A model generated the notes under the pieces. The model did no database searches, was not told the DNA's origin, and saw only the letters and a list, made by a program, of their open reading frames with translations. The position numbers and the translations under genes were made by a program. This document shows, piece by piece, positions 1-12,947 of a DNA stretch of 64,000 nt (position 1 is the first letter of the stretch; every line of letters begins with the position of its first letter). Source of the DNA: Metellina segmentata (lineage: Eukaryota; Arthropoda; Arachnida; Araneae; Tetragnathidae); contig OX375873.1 in NCBI GenBank assembly GCA_947359465.1, positions 132,386,899-132,450,898 on the forward strand, in the 5' to 3' direction.

Positions 1-80
1 TCCCTTTGGGATTGATCCCGGATTTTCATCAATAGCCCGTTGCGTCGCTCTAGTGTGACGTTAATTCTATAAATACCTAC
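1..80 (+). mobile_element. SINE 3' end, cut by window edge
   Basis: This is the last part of the tRNA-headed SINE described at 63500-63832. It runs from the cccttngggattgatcccgg segment through agcccgttg to the acgttaatt tail and ends in taaatacctac. The upstream part lies outside the window. The call rests on a match by eye to the many internal copies. Confidence 0.75.
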
Positions 81-166
81 GTGTTTTGAATTAATAAGCT
101 ACGTATTAATAAGCTACGTACGAACTACGTATTTTGAAAGCTATTTGCATTAGCATTATATCTTAA

Positions 167-895
167 GGGGGTCCGGGACACAAAAATCGTCAAATTTTCG
201 AATTTTTTTTTATTATTTTAAGAAATTCTCTGTGTTTTTCTGCTTAAAATGACGTCTAAATCATGTTTTGACCTTAACTAGAACTAGAGATATAATAATT
301 TTTGTGGTGCGTTGTTTTGAAAATCTAACACTCTTGACAGTTGTTGTCATGGCAACACCATTTGTCTTTAAAACTTTAAATGCGTTTTTCTCCATGATAC
401 ATTTTTTAAAGATTTCCTGTATTCAAATTGCTATAAGTCAAAAACCGATAAAGTTTAAGGGTTGAAATTTGGAATATATATATTTCAAACATTATACTTT
501 AATTATGATTCAGGAAATTTGAAACAAATATTTACTTTTAAAAATATGACTTTTAAAAAAAAGTACCTTAAAATTTTCAAAAATTTTCATTCAAATATTT
601 TTTATGTTTTATTAAATTAATATTTTTTAAATTGCTGAATCAAAATTAAAGTTTATAAATTTGTGAATAATTTACTGCAAGAATTTTGAAAATTGATCAA
701 GAATATTTTAAGCTTTAGCAATTTAAAATAACCCCTTTTTTTTTCAAAAAATTTTAATTTGAAATTTTTTAAAAACTTTTAGAAAAATTTTGTGTTGTGA
801 TTTCGTTTATTAGTTAGAGGGGTAATCAGTACAAAAAAATTCTAAATTCTAAATTAATTAATAAAAAATTTTTTTTCAATGTGTCCCGGACCCCG
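167..895. mobile_element. TTAA-flanked MITE, copy 1 (piggyBac-like ends)
   Basis: A 729-bp AT-rich element has 15-bp terminal inverted repeats, GGGGGTCCGGGACAC at the left and GTGTCCCGGACCCCG at the right, with one mismatch. TTAA flanks it at 163-166 and 896-899, the target duplication typical of piggyBac-type transposons. A second copy lies at 6119-6851 in the same orientation. Each copy has one short open frame (268-465 here) with no recognisable domain. No transposase is present, so this is read as a non-autonomous element moved by an enzyme encoded elsewhere. Confidence 0.85.
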
Positions 896-899
896 TTAA

Positions 900-1501
900 G
901 AAACGTACACCGAAGCTATTTTTAACGCGCCATTCATTTTCAGTCAAACCTTACAAAGGGTTTAATGCCGGTCGAGGGAAGATATTATGCAAAGAAAATA
1001 CTTGATACACAAAACATCTTACACTAGGCATAAAACAATGGTGGATATACAAGTGGATATTGCTGATATTTTTCTTTCCAAAACTAAAAACATTTACGAG
1101 ATTCTCCACCCAGATACTGATGAATGCTGATTGGGAGAAACTACTGGATCTTCTTTTCTTTCAACATACGTGGTGGTTTCTTAGGACTGTCATCTGGGTC
1201 CTATGAAGGCAAAAGAAAAGAATATTAACGTTGATTTGCAGTTGAACAATAAATACATTCTTCAATTACATTATGGCATTAGAAATGCTAAGAAACGCTT
1301 CTCCATCTTGGTTGCTATTTCCAAGGAATATCTGGCCAGATCTCGATAGACTCTATATATATCTTCATTAGAAAACACAGACCATGTATTTATCTCGTCG
1401 ATCATAAACAATCGGCAGTAACTTGGTGACGAGATATCTCGTAATTATCAAACGGTCATATCGATGGACGATATATCTCTTCCAAGCCATTTGGTAGATG
1501 T
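900..1501. other. No gene seen; contains a perfect 14-bp palindrome
   Basis: Unique-looking AT-rich sequence with no convincing coding frame. Around 1380-1480 it carries diverged satellite-like text with repeated tctcgtc and gatatctc blocks, including a perfect ACGAGATATCTCGT at 1429-1442. The same palindrome recurs at 45224 and 48645. Confidence 0.5.
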
Positions 1502-1780
1502 AGGTTAATATTTAATTAAAATTGCACTGGAGCACAACGAGCTATTGCCGACGGTCCGGGATCAAACATGAAGGGAAAGATCCACGTAATTTTGAACCAC
1601 TGTAAAATGACGAAGTCCCAGCTGAGCTGGCATCCCACTTTCCAATACTTCCACACCACGCAAACGTGAGGACATTTCAGGGCATGCACCAGCCCCCTTT
1701 TTACTCCTTGATCTTTGCTTGGATTTGAACTCACAACCGGTTTGCTAATCGGTTACTTTTTCTCTCGGATAGTACGGCCC
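1502..1780 (-). mobile_element. SINE, type B head, minus orientation
   Basis: On the minus strand the copy begins with a tRNA-like head (ggccgtac...gagttcaaatcc, a pol III B-box-like motif near 1724-1735). The shared body follows (ggtgcatgcc, acgtttgcgtggtgtgg, gtggttcaaaattacg), and the tail ends near 1502 in taattaaa. The head differs from that of the 63500 copy, while body and tail are the same family. The copy is diverged. Confidence 0.75.
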
Positions 1781-2265
1781 CTTAAGCCACTTGGATGTTT
1801 AAAACGTACACAGTAGAAGAATCATTTTTAGTGGTGGTATAGAGTAAAGGAAGGAACCGAAATACTTTTGAGCCTGAAGATACATTCAAACGCATGATGC
1901 ACATGTACCCAATTTGGTAAATTTGCTTAACGTGCGTTATATCCCTTCACGTATATACGGGAAGGGGCCACAGTCTCAAATTAAACCTCATTGTACTGTT
2001 ACGGAATGTGTCGAAACACACTCACGAGTATAGTAAAATTTGATATTTATAACATTGAAAGTCACTGATTTGAGTAATCCTCTTTTGGATTGGTTATATA
2101 AAAAGAAGCTTTTCCAAAGTCCCAAAAGGCAGGCATGATCCATGCAATTCAAGGTGGGTGCGATATAGAAGAACCTCTAACGGTACCCCATGGTAGAGCA
2201 TGGTGCTACGTTCTTACCAATTCGCTCTCGAAGGGTCATATACCATCCATAAGCAATAATTGAAA
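1781..2265. other. No feature seen
   Basis: Unique-looking AT-rich sequence without a supported gene or repeat. Confidence 0.4.
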
Positions 2266-2580
2266 CTATGAGGGAAAGTCGAACATTATTCGCACTTTAC
2301 TTTTCAATCTATTTATACAAATGTTGGGGTTGAACATGTTCGTCATTTTTCTACATAGTCTGCTTACTTTTCGATGCACTTGGTCCGATTGTCCACAAGC
2401 TTGCGTATTCCCTCCAAGAAGCCTTTGGTTGGTCACCCAATCATTTAGGCACCGCTCCCCCACTTTATTCGCTTAATTTGCAGAAAACACGTTATACTGT
2501 CGATGGTAACTCGCCGGTTTGCCAGTACCATTTGTCGAGGCAGTGGTGGAGGTTGACGGGCGTCCTGTTTCTTCGGGAAT
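2266..2580 (-). pseudogene. Mariner-type transposase C-terminal relic
   Basis: Read on the minus strand with frame jumps, residues resembling a mariner transposase C-terminus can be picked out: FLEGIRKLVDNRTKCIEK, then a stop, then ADYVEK. Mariner proteins end in similar 'W.KCI...G.Y.E' text. Stops and shifts are frequent, so the fragment is dead. No terminal repeats were located. The identification rests on a short motif and is tentative. Confidence 0.4.
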
Positions 2581-2589
2581 CACGATTGT

Positions 2590-3071
2590 CCGACCTCAAT
2601 CCGTGTCCGGAGGGGCTTATCTTTTCTGGATCCATCAGTAGTAAAATACCTCTGAACAACCTCTCTAATGAGGTGTCATATGACCTTTTAAGTGACCTCT
2701 TTAATTTAAAGGTAATTCAATTTGACCTTTGATCTACAATTACAAAAAAAATATTGATTTCTTTAATATGTGTTAAAGATACGTATGCTATTTATATTTG
2801 CTTAATTTATATTTGTATAGTTTAAAAGTATTCCAAGTAATAAAAGAATGGAATCATTACCCATAAACACTTGTATCGTTTGAACCATCTGTCCAATCGA
2901 GAAGAAAGAGGGCTTATTGTATACAAAATGTATAACCTTTCTGACGTTATATTACATGATAGTAAGAGTGACCATAAAATCAGAAAATTATTGCACATGT
3001 CTGTACAACGAAGTAGCCGAGTTTAAAAATATCGGAGGTGCTTGGGTCGCAATTGACCCTTTTTTGTGTGG
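2590..3071. other. No feature seen
   Basis: AT-rich sequence with no supported coding region or repeat. Confidence 0.4.
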
Positions 3072-3290
3072 TTTGACATAGGATAATGTATACATGATGT
3101 TTTATAAACGCATCTCAAAAATAGGTTTGACATGGAATGATATCTATATTACATGTTATAAACGCATCTCAAAAATAGGTTTGACATGGAATGATACAGA
3201 TATTAAGTTTCATAAATGCATCTCAAAAATAGGTTGAACATAGTTTGACGTAATGATACATATATGTTTCATAAACGCACCTTATAATTA
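3072..3290. repeat. 54-bp tandem repeat, about four units
   Basis: Units begin with tttgacat at 3072, 3126 and 3180, and a diverged unit (ttgaacat) starts near 3234, so the period is 54 bp. Each unit holds cataaacgcatctcaaaaa. The last unit decays towards 3290. Confidence 0.85.
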
Positions 3291-4485
3291 GATGGTTATG
3301 AAAATAATTGACACAATCTGAGACGTATGAGTTGGAACTTGATCAATTAATATCGCCCAATAACAGGTACTCATTATCAATTGTCTACTCACTTGTTCAA
3401 ATGCCAACCAAAAAACCCCTAATTCTTCCCCTTCCATACAACAAATTCCCTTCCTACACATCTCCACACAACTCGCGTGCTGCTATTTGTTCTGATAAAA
3501 TAAAACTCCCCTCTGCCTCATACACAAGCAAAGAGAAAGAAGGAAAAAACGAGTTCTACTATTCTCCAGCGAAGTTTTACTATAAATTTTCCTCCTCATT
3601 TTCTTTTGAGTATTATTAAGTTCACGCAAAGGAATGAAAAGCAGACTGTTTCTCAAACGCATCTTTGAGTAAAGAAACAAATATATTTCCAGGGAGGGAT
3701 ATGAATTTCTTTTCTCCCAGTGACATTGAGGAATGTCTTGCTTTGTAGGGATGTGTCTTTATTCCTCGTCTTCGCTCTATCATTCCTTTGATGGGCCGCC
3801 TTGATGCGATCTAGGCCGGGTGTGCGGTTCCTGTAATGGATGGGTGTTTCGGCCCTTATTGAATGTTTTTTTCCGAGTGATTGATAGGAAAATGCAAGTG
3901 TCGATATTGCTCCGTGGTTAGGTTTAATAAATTTACAATGAGTCCCTGTTTTGTTTCTTCTTGGGCACGTCGCAATATCTCCAGAGACGGGGTGTGTCTG
4001 TTTGTCACTAATGGGGTAAATACGCAGTAGAATATACAGCTACGATATTGTTTCATGTTCAAAAATAAGAATTTACTGTAGGTTGTAGTTTTTTGTGTAT
4101 ATGTCACAACATGGACAGAAATAATTACTTCTGATACATTTTAATGTTAAATGTCAGTGCGATCATACAAACCGGTTTCTCTACTTGAAGCATTCCGTTT
4201 CTTTAGCCAATTATTGAAATTGTATAAAACTTGTACTGTACATCAAGCCTCCTGGTGGTTTATATTCACGTCAGGCCATAGAAGCCAGCCTTTGGTGGAA
4301 AAACGTGTTTTAAGCAGACACCAGTTCTGGGCAATTCAGTTTTATTTCTTGGATCTCCATTTCCCATTGGATTAATAGGGCAGTATTGTCTAGATGAGGC
4401 ATCACAAAAGCTAACAGATTTATGGACGAGGTATCTCCTCGAAACACGTTGAGACTAAATTAACGCACGGGAAAATATTTTTGCA
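3291..4485. other. No supported gene; one unrecognised 103-residue open frame
   Basis: An open frame at 3308-3619 (+) is rich in serine, tyrosine and lysine and has no recognisable motif; chance is a fair explanation. At 4418-4440 a diverged version of the gatatctc palindrome occurs (gacgaggtatctcctcg). Nothing else is supported. Confidence 0.35.
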
Positions 4486-4584
4486 AAATGTACTCAAAAC
4501 AAAAAAAATCTACTCACCAAGTAGGTGCAGAATTACAGTGGTGCCGGGATCTATCAACTTTGAACGGCGCTGACTGGGGACGCG
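4486..4584. mobile_element. Left end of an old Tc1-like element
   Basis: The text from tactcaaaacaaaaaaaatct through accaagtaggtgcag, ccgggatc and gaacggcgctgactgggga lines up with the left end of the deleted Tc1 at 47432 (cacactataacaaaacaatcg, accacgaaggtgcag, ccgggctcg, ggctatgactggaga). The rest is interrupted by the hAT remnant that follows. Confidence 0.55.
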
Positions 4585-5383
4585 CAGGGCCGGTTAAAGG
4601 CCCATGCGACAGGTGCGGCCTTATCGACAAAGGGCGCCGGCTAGTGCCGTACCTAGGGCTTGACCATAATAAAGGGGCGCCGGTTGACACAGTAAAATCG
4701 TCCACACAGAGGCGGCAAAATTCTGATTTTTTGTTCTGTTCCATCGAAGATATAATAATGAGAATGGCAAAAGAGAATTAAATACTCTAATCCGAGGAGG
4801 GATATTTGGGGATTCAGTATTCCAAGGATTTTAATGTTTAAGACATAGTTAATGAAATTCAATGTTTCAAAATCCAAGTTATAGAACTCATTGAGGATAC
4901 AGAGTCAGCTACCCAATTTGGACAGGTTAAAGTGTATATGCAAATATCCTCTTAAAGATCCATATCCAACTATAGAAATTACCGTCAGGTTTTTTTTTAC
5001 TTTACCGGTTATAGTGGCGTCCTGTGAACGCAGCTTTAGTAAGTTGAAGCATATTAAAAACTACATCCGGTCTGGCATGGGGCAAGAACGTTTGAGAAAC
5101 CTTGCTATTTCATCCATTTTACAAAAGGTGCCATAAAATATGGACTTTTACGTCATAATCCCAGAATTTGCCTCGCGTAAAAGAAAAGAGTAAAGTAATA
5201 GGTTTTAGATGTTACAATTTTTCATGTAATTTATTTGATGAAATTTATTTATTATAAATGAAATAGGTAGTATACCCAGTTACACATTTTAATTGTAGTC
5301 CCAGTTCTGCCTGTATAAATTTCAACATGGGGCCGCCAAGTCCTACCTTTACCATGGGCACCAGAACCCTAAATATGACCCTG
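4585..5383 (+). mobile_element. hAT transposon remnant inserted in a Tc1 end
   Basis: The left end reads CAGGGCCGGTTAAAGG and the right end, read inwards, CAGGGTCATATTTAGG; CAGGG termini are common in hAT elements. The 8 bp outside the two ends (GGGACGCG and GAGACGGC) match at 5 of 8 positions, consistent with a decayed 8-bp target duplication. At about 800 bp with only a C-terminal coding piece inside, it is a deletion derivative. Confidence 0.6.
4891..5136 (+). pseudogene. hAT transposase C-terminal dimerisation fragment
   Basis: The 81-residue frame contains LPVIVASCERSFSKLKHIK followed by NYIRSGMGQERLRNLAI. This is the conserved C-terminal dimerisation block of hAT transposases of the DUF4371/ZMYM-like type. 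In the family this block closes the RNase H-like domain and mediates oligomer formation. Everything upstream (zinc finger, catalytic Asp residues) is missing, and the frame simply starts inside the domain. It lies between the two CAGGG ends at 4585 and 5383 and is certainly non-functional. Confidence 0.8.
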
Positions 5384-6114
5384 GAGACGGCAAGACCGGA
5401 GCCCAAAAGTAGACGTACACAAAAATGATGATTAACTTTAGGGGTAATCCATATATATCTATATAAATTTTTCGTGATTTTAAGTCCCCTCCCCCCATAA
5501 AATATCAAATGATATCAAAGACCACAATCCTTCCTCCGCCTCTAATTTACTATCGCGATATCATCCCCCAAAGAAAATTCAATTTTTTCGATCTACGGAT
5601 AGCGTCTTTCTATGTGGAGATGCTCCCTGAAATTTGGATCCCTGAACTAACTTTAACCTTGAATATCTCCGGATATATAGATAGTAAAGTCATGAAATTT
5701 CCTAATTAGATAAATTTAACGATGCAGAATATGATTATGGAATCAAAACATGGTGTTTCCGCTAAAAATTTCGGTGTTTGTGCACATTTTGATATGAAGA
5801 CGCCCTTTTATGCAATTGTTTTGGATTTTAATTTGAAGAGGACGTTATTCCCTTGACTGATGTCTTTTTAGAATTTACTCTAGTATGAAAAATGCTCGGA
5901 ATAAAGGAGGTGGATCGTATTTTTTCCCGTGATCGTACATACTATGCATAATGTAAATGTAATGTTGTATTTACTTCTTTTTGTAAACCAACTACCATGG
6001 CATAACTATTCAATGGATGTGTTTAATGTCACAAAATGCATTAGCTTGTGAAGGCATAGCAGAAAAAAAATATGTCCATATAAAGTTCGCATTTTTGCAA
6101 TGAAATAAATTAAT
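5384..6114. other. No feature seen
   Basis: Unique-looking sequence; the short open frames carry no recognisable motifs. Confidence 0.4.
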
Positions 6115-6118
6115 TTAA

Positions 6119-6851
6119 GGAGGTCCGGGACACAAAAATCGTCAAATTTCCGAATTTTTTTTTTATTATTATTTTAAGAAATTCTCTGTGTTTTTCTGCT
6201 TAAAATGACGTCTAAATCATGTTTTAACTTAATTAAAACTAGAGATATAGTAATTTTTGTGGTGCGTTGTTTTGAAAATCTAACACTCTTGACAGTTGTT
6301 GTCATGGCAACATCATTTGTCTTTAAAACTTTAAATGCGTTTTTCTCCATGATACATTTTTTCAAGATTTCCTGCATTCAAATTGCTATAAGTCAAAAAC
6401 CGATAAAGTTTAAGATTTGAAATTTGGAATATATCTTTTTCAAACATTATACTTTAATTTTGATTCAGTAAATTTGAAACAAATATTTACTTTTTAAAAT
6501 ATATGACTTTATTAAAAAAAATACCTTAAAATTTTCAAAAATTTTCATTCAAATATTTTTTATTTTTTATTAAATTAATATTTTTTAAAATGCTGAATCA
6601 AAATTAAAGTTTATAAATTTGTGAATAATTTACTGCAAGAATTTTGAAAATTGATCAAGAATATTTGGAGTTTTAGCAATTTAAAATGACTCCTCTTTTT
6701 TCAAAAAATTTAATTTAAAATTTTTAAAAAACTTTTGGAAAAATTTTGTATTGTGATTTCGTTTATTAGTTAGATGGGTAATCAGTACAAAAAAAATTCA
6801 AAATTCTAAATTAATTAATACAAAAAATTTTTCAATGTGTCCCGGACCTCC
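6119..6851. mobile_element. TTAA-flanked MITE, copy 2
   Basis: A 733-bp copy of the element at 167-895 in the same orientation. Its 15-bp terminal inverted repeats are perfect (GGAGGTCCGGGACAC / GTGTCCCGGACCTCC). TTAA flanks it at 6115-6118 and 6852-6855. The interior is very similar to copy 1, including the short open frame at 6205-6420, which contains FVVRCFENLTLLTVVVMA. Confidence 0.88.
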
Positions 6852-6950
6852 TTAACAGTAAAGTATTCTAAGGGGAAGGGAAACAATATGGCGAATCTTT
6901 GAAATGGAGGTACGCAAGATCATCATCTCGCATCTGCAAAAAATTTCTCA

Positions 6951-7684
6951 TGGACCGGCCCTTGGGACGTAGTTTTTAGAGACGAGTCCCGTTTCCAGCT
7001 GTGTCCCGACAACAACCGCAAACATTTCTGGAGAAATCCAGGACAGCGTGGGGATCCCGCCTCTACTATCGCACGCCACACATGCCCACAACAAAGCGTT
7101 AGGGTCTGGAATGTGATATCCTTTGATAGCAGAACCCATTTGGTAGTCGTTTCTGGCACACTTACAGCACAGCTGTACGTAGCCGACATTCTACGACCGA
7201 TTGTGTTACCGTTTCTTTTGCGAAACCACGGACATACTTTTCAACAAGATCATGCCCGGCCGAACACGGCACGTGTTGCTATTAGTTGTCTTCAAGCTTT
7301 TCCAACGCTTCCTTGGCCAGCTAGGTCTCTTGATCTCTCTTAAATAAAGTATATTTAGGACGTTATGGGAAGGTGATTGCAACCATCCCGGAATGTTACA
7401 ATTCAGCCCGTCAGTTGGAGACAATTTGGCAAGAAATTCCGCAGGACACCATACGGAAAGTTTTTCAGTCTATGCCCCGCCGGGTGAAAGCTTGCATCCA
7501 GGACAGAGATGGACCAACGCCTTATTGACTTCCTCCCTTTGTAAAGGTCAAACTGTGAAATAAATCATTTAATTGTTCTGAAATTTGAATCGTTTGTTTT
7601 TCCATGTATACTCTTCACCATCCACCAATCGTTATAGCAATCGGAGAACTCCTTCTTGGTGCGTCGAATTTTTGTCATAGAGTG
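6951..7684 (+). mobile_element. Truncated Tc1-like element (right half)
   Basis: It retains the DDE part of a Tc1-type transposase and the right terminal repeat, which ends ...gcgtcgaatttttgtcatagagtg at 7684 next to TA. The same terminal repeat bounds the element at 29294-30744. Homology begins abruptly at about 6951 just before VFRDESRFQL, so the left half is lost. The copy is older and more damaged than the 29-kb element. Confidence 0.8.
6960..7530 (+). pseudogene. Tc1-type transposase relic (catalytic domain)
   Basis: The relic reads VVFRDESRFQLC (first catalytic Asp block, with S changed to R), then SFDSRTHLVVVSGTLTAQ, FQQDHARPNTARVA (second Asp) and LPWPARSLDLS. The glutamate block (SPIEH in intact relatives) is destroyed by changes around 7340-7360. 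It ends with AW-like QEIPQDT and SMPRRVKACIQ text up to TPY and a stop near 7527. Frameshifts and stops make it inactive. Spacing in the surviving part matches the 29-kb copy. Confidence 0.8.
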
Positions 7685-7686
7685 TA

Positions 7687-8923
7687 ATTTATTTCATTCC
7701 AAGAATGAATTGGTAAAAATGTGGCTCTGTGAGAAAACCGAAAATAGCATTAAAATTCTTTGTTCTTTACAGGTGTGGCTCGGTGGATTCGCTCGCTGTA
7801 TTAGCAACCTGTGAGTTATTGGCAATTCGGGTTCTACTCTTACTCGAATTTCTCTCTTCAGAGTCAGTAAAACATTCCTGGCATGTTTCCCATTGGATGT
7901 TTGGCCAGATGTGACCCTTTCTCAATAAAACCCAACAAAACCATTCAACTCTGCCGAATTAAATTATTTTATTAAATATCGCCCAAAAAAGACAAATTGG
8001 TTTGCTATGTGCTATTGATATTATGTTCGCTTTGTTCGTTAAATATTATATTTTTAAAACTATCAAACATCTATTAGCTATTTGTATACGGATTGGATAT
8101 AGTTTAATGGGGTAATCATGTATGGAAACCAAATATTTCATCCTGTGTATTGATCGTTTCTTTTACTTCGGGTTTTATTCCGGACCGTCGCCATTAGCTC
8201 TTTGTGTTGCTCCAGTACGGCTTTCATTAAATATGTACCAACCATCCTGTGCATGATGTGTTTACCATTAAAACGCACGAAGTCTTGAGGAATATTCTCA
8301 TTTGTTGATTTATGTTACTTTATATTTTTGTAACTCTTAAATGATCCAATTTAGGGCTCGAAAAAGGTATTCTAATCAATTAATTTAATCTATGTATGAA
8401 TAAATTAATCATATAAAGAATCCCTCTCAATGTTGGGAAAAATAATATTGAATTGAATTGTGTAAAACGTGGAAGATCCTTCTACAGAGTGTCCTAAGAG
8501 TTCCCGTACATCTAAAAAAAGAATTTCGCCCGTGTCTTTTAATTATTAAAATTTATAGTCTGCTTATAGTTTTATCGATTCTTTAATTTTTATCGTTTGG
8601 GTTTTTTTTCGCGCTCAAGTTGTGCGATAATAAAGTTTCACGTCATTTTGAGTTCATCACTCATTCACAAAAATGCACTGTTTGAGGCTTATCTTGAATG
8701 TAAAATGTATGAAAGATGTAAAGCCTTTTCACGACATAAATATCCAAGTAATGCAATACCGAGTAGAGGTTAGACGTCGAAGTGATAAAGGGATCATAAC
8801 GTTTGTCTGATACACAGAAGGTTCCTGGTTTGTAAGTTTATGGATATTGTTGATTTCACTGAAAGAATGGTGGCTTACTCACTCTGTGTTGATTCACAAA
8901 TGTATGCCAGTTAGATCCTTATA
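7687..8923. other. No gene seen; possible single transposon end near 8485
   Basis: Mostly unique AT-rich sequence. Text starting tacagagtgtcctaagagtt at about 8484 resembles the outer end of a mariner-like element, but no partner end was found. A weak tRNA-like stretch (gtggctcggtgg ... gggttctact) lies around 7773-7840 and is not good enough to call. Confidence 0.35.
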
Positions 8924-10341
8924 TACTGCTGTTTGTAAAAAATGCAACACCATGAAGGAGTCATCAGAATTAAATAAAATTTAATACGCAAACGGCTTGT
9001 ATTGGTACAAATAAATGAATAAATTTCAAAGCAAAAAAACAATATTAAGTATCCGAAATCAGTATTTGGTGTAGCCACCGCACGCTGCAATAATAGATGC
9101 TATACGACGTGGCATCGAGTGAAACAGATGTTGAATGTCTGCTTGTGGAAGAGAATTCCATATTATTTGTATGCGCACCCAAAGTTCGTCTTCACAAGGA
9201 TCCTTCGCAAGGATCACAAGCGAGACGCCGCCCAACCAAATCCCGAATTTGCTCAATAGGCGACTTATCCGGAGAATAAGCAGGCCAAGGAATACGTTGC
9301 ATGTGTTCGGCTGAAAAGAAGTCTCGAACATTCCTTGCAACATGTGGACGTGCATTATCCTGTTGAAAGATAGCTCCAGGGATGCCTTGAAGGAAGAGAA
9401 CAACTTCGGGCTCTTGCACTTCAAGGACGTACCTGTTGCTATTCAGATTACCCTCAATTCGTAGCAGCTGAGATCGTCCATGATACGAAATCGCACACCA
9501 GACCATAAATCCGTGTGTTCTACCACTATAACGTTCGATAACGCACTCAGGAAGGCAGCATTCACCGGCATAGCGTCTAACACAAATGCGGCCATCATGG
9601 TTCTACAAATTAAGGCGGGATTCGTCAGAAAAGACAACTTGTTGGCAATCAGCCCGCCAGGCTCTGTGCTCATGAGCCCATTGCAGACGCAGCCGTCGAT
9701 GGTTTGACGTGAAGGGGATCCTGTATAAAGGAATCCTTGCACGCAGTCCACGGTGCAGCAGACGTCGGCGAATTGACGAAACCGACATTAGTACACTTGT
9801 AGCAGTAGACCAAAGTTCTGCCAACTGCTTGGAGGAAGCTGTACGGTCATTCACCGCCATGTGGACCAGGTGTCTATCATCGCGCGCTGACGTCTGCCTC
9901 CGTCGTCCACTCCCAGTTTTTCGAGCTGTCCGGTTCTCGTCGGTCCACTGCTTCCAAACTCGTATCACCGTGGAACTGTTCCGCTGCACACGAGCTGCTA
10001 TTGAGGGATAGAAAAATCCTCCTTCACGAAGGCTGATGATTATCCCCCGTTCCAACTCCGTAAGTTGAGCAAATGTCACCCTATTTCGTCGTAGAGGCAT
10101 ACTTAGGTCTCCCTAAACGTTTGTCACTACAAAATAACCATGCTCTATTATCAACGTCCCTCTACAGTCCTCTATTTATACGCTTTTAGAATCAGTTCAG
10201 AGGGCGCTGCTCACACCACGCATACTTGGTGGCTTTGAAACTTTACTACTTTGCATAACATCCTATAGTTGACATTTGCTGGAAATTTCATTACATTCGG
10301 ATGATTCCTTCATGGTGTTGCAGTTTTGACAAACAGCAGTG
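8924..10341 (-). mobile_element. Complete Tc1-like element with frameshifted transposase
   Basis: About 1.42 kb bounded by inverted repeats of roughly 43 bp: the left reads TACTGCTGTTTGT...GCAACACCATGAAGG, and the right, inwards, CACTGCTGTTTGT...GCAACACCATGAAGG. TA flanks both ends (8922-8923 and 10342-10343). The transposase is on the minus strand. Mismatches between the two repeats and the broken reading frame indicate an old insertion. Confidence 0.88.
9059..10100 (-). pseudogene. Tc1-type transposase, DD34E, frameshifted
   Basis: The start at 10100 gives MPLRRNRVTFAQLTELERG followed by a helix-turn-helix DNA-binding region (about residues 15-125). The first catalytic Asp is in VVFSDESR (about residue 159). 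The frame then breaks near 9603. The catalytic core continues in other frames: FQQDNARPHVAR (second Asp), SPDKSPIEQIRD (Glu) and a C-terminal SMPRRIASIIAACGGYTKY. Thirty-four residues separate the second Asp from the Glu, the usual Tc1 spacing. At least two frameshifts make it inactive. In the family this enzyme cuts and pastes at TA sites. Confidence 0.88.
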
Positions 10342-10739
10342 TATGTTTACAATAATTCTTATAAATGGTATGAGTAAAATTCATATAATTTACAATGAAA
10401 ACTACTCATGTATGTTACCAATCATGTATCTAATATTAGGATATGTATGCGTTCCTTTTTAATTAAAAAAATTCGCTTGCTAACACGGTATCTATCATTC
10501 AAAATCGTGGACTCTTTTTACAGAAGTCACACACACATTCCATCGTTCATTTCAAAAATTCATATCTGTATATGCGATACATAATTTATGTAAAAAAAAG
10601 AATGAAGTTTTCAACACTAACACCAGGATACATTAGAAAATTAAGATTGAATAGAATTAAGATCACATATACTGCGCTGATAAAAATATAGTCCACTTTT
10701 GTCCTCTTAAAACGACAGACAATGCAATTAAAAGAAAAG
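10342..10739. other. No feature seen
   Basis: AT-rich sequence between the Tc1 right end and the zinc-finger pseudogene; nothing supported. Confidence 0.4.
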
Positions 10740-12460
<1,721 letters not shown>

Positions 12461-12880
12461 AATGTTGATTGAAGATAAAGTAAAAGTTACAGAAACTATG
12501 ATACACTTTCAACCAATTCAAAAATATCAATTCATAGCAGTAGATCCATGGATATCACTCAAGCGTGTGAAAATATAGACAGCATTATATTGGACATATT
12601 TTTGCTTACTTCTATGCGCTAAAAGAATGAAAGTTTTATTGAAACATAAAATGTAGTATTTAAAATTGTGTATACATCGATCACAGTTTAAACGTTGACT
12701 GAAATGAAGATAGGGTGATGAATGTATGCCGTATTAGAGGAATTAATCAGGCTATTGGTAACGGTCCGAAGGGAATGATCGAGCAATGCCTTGTAACAAC
12801 ACCTCATTGGTCAGTTGCTTTTTTTTATGGCTAAAGAACAATATTTGGCTAATTCGTGATATCCAAATTAAAGTAATTTT
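12461..12880. other. No feature seen
   Basis: Unique-looking sequence before the SINE cluster; nothing supported. Confidence 0.4.
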
Positions 12881-12946
12881 GACCGTGGTTCAAAATTACA
12901 TGGTGTCGTCCTCGGATCCCTTAGGGGATTGATCCCGGCCCGTCGT
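12881..12946 (+). mobile_element. SINE tail fragment
   Basis: It carries gaccgtggttcaaaattac, cctcggatc and ggggattgatcccgg from the 3' half of the SINE and is directly followed by a full SINE head at 12948. Confidence 0.7.
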
Positions 12947-12947
12947 G

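Noticed and set aside
1516..1734. 72-residue protein with repeated relatives (13025, 26462, 63577 frames)
   Set aside because: All of these are open frames through the SINE body, repeated because the SINE is repeated.
4488..4781. 97-residue plus-strand protein
   Set aside because: It spans the Tc1 end and the hAT terminal repeat, so it is an artefact of transposon ends.
6205..6420. Conserved 71-residue MITE-encoded protein
   Set aside because: The frame is shared with copy 1, but the copies are so similar overall that this gives no evidence of selection, and there is no recognised domain.
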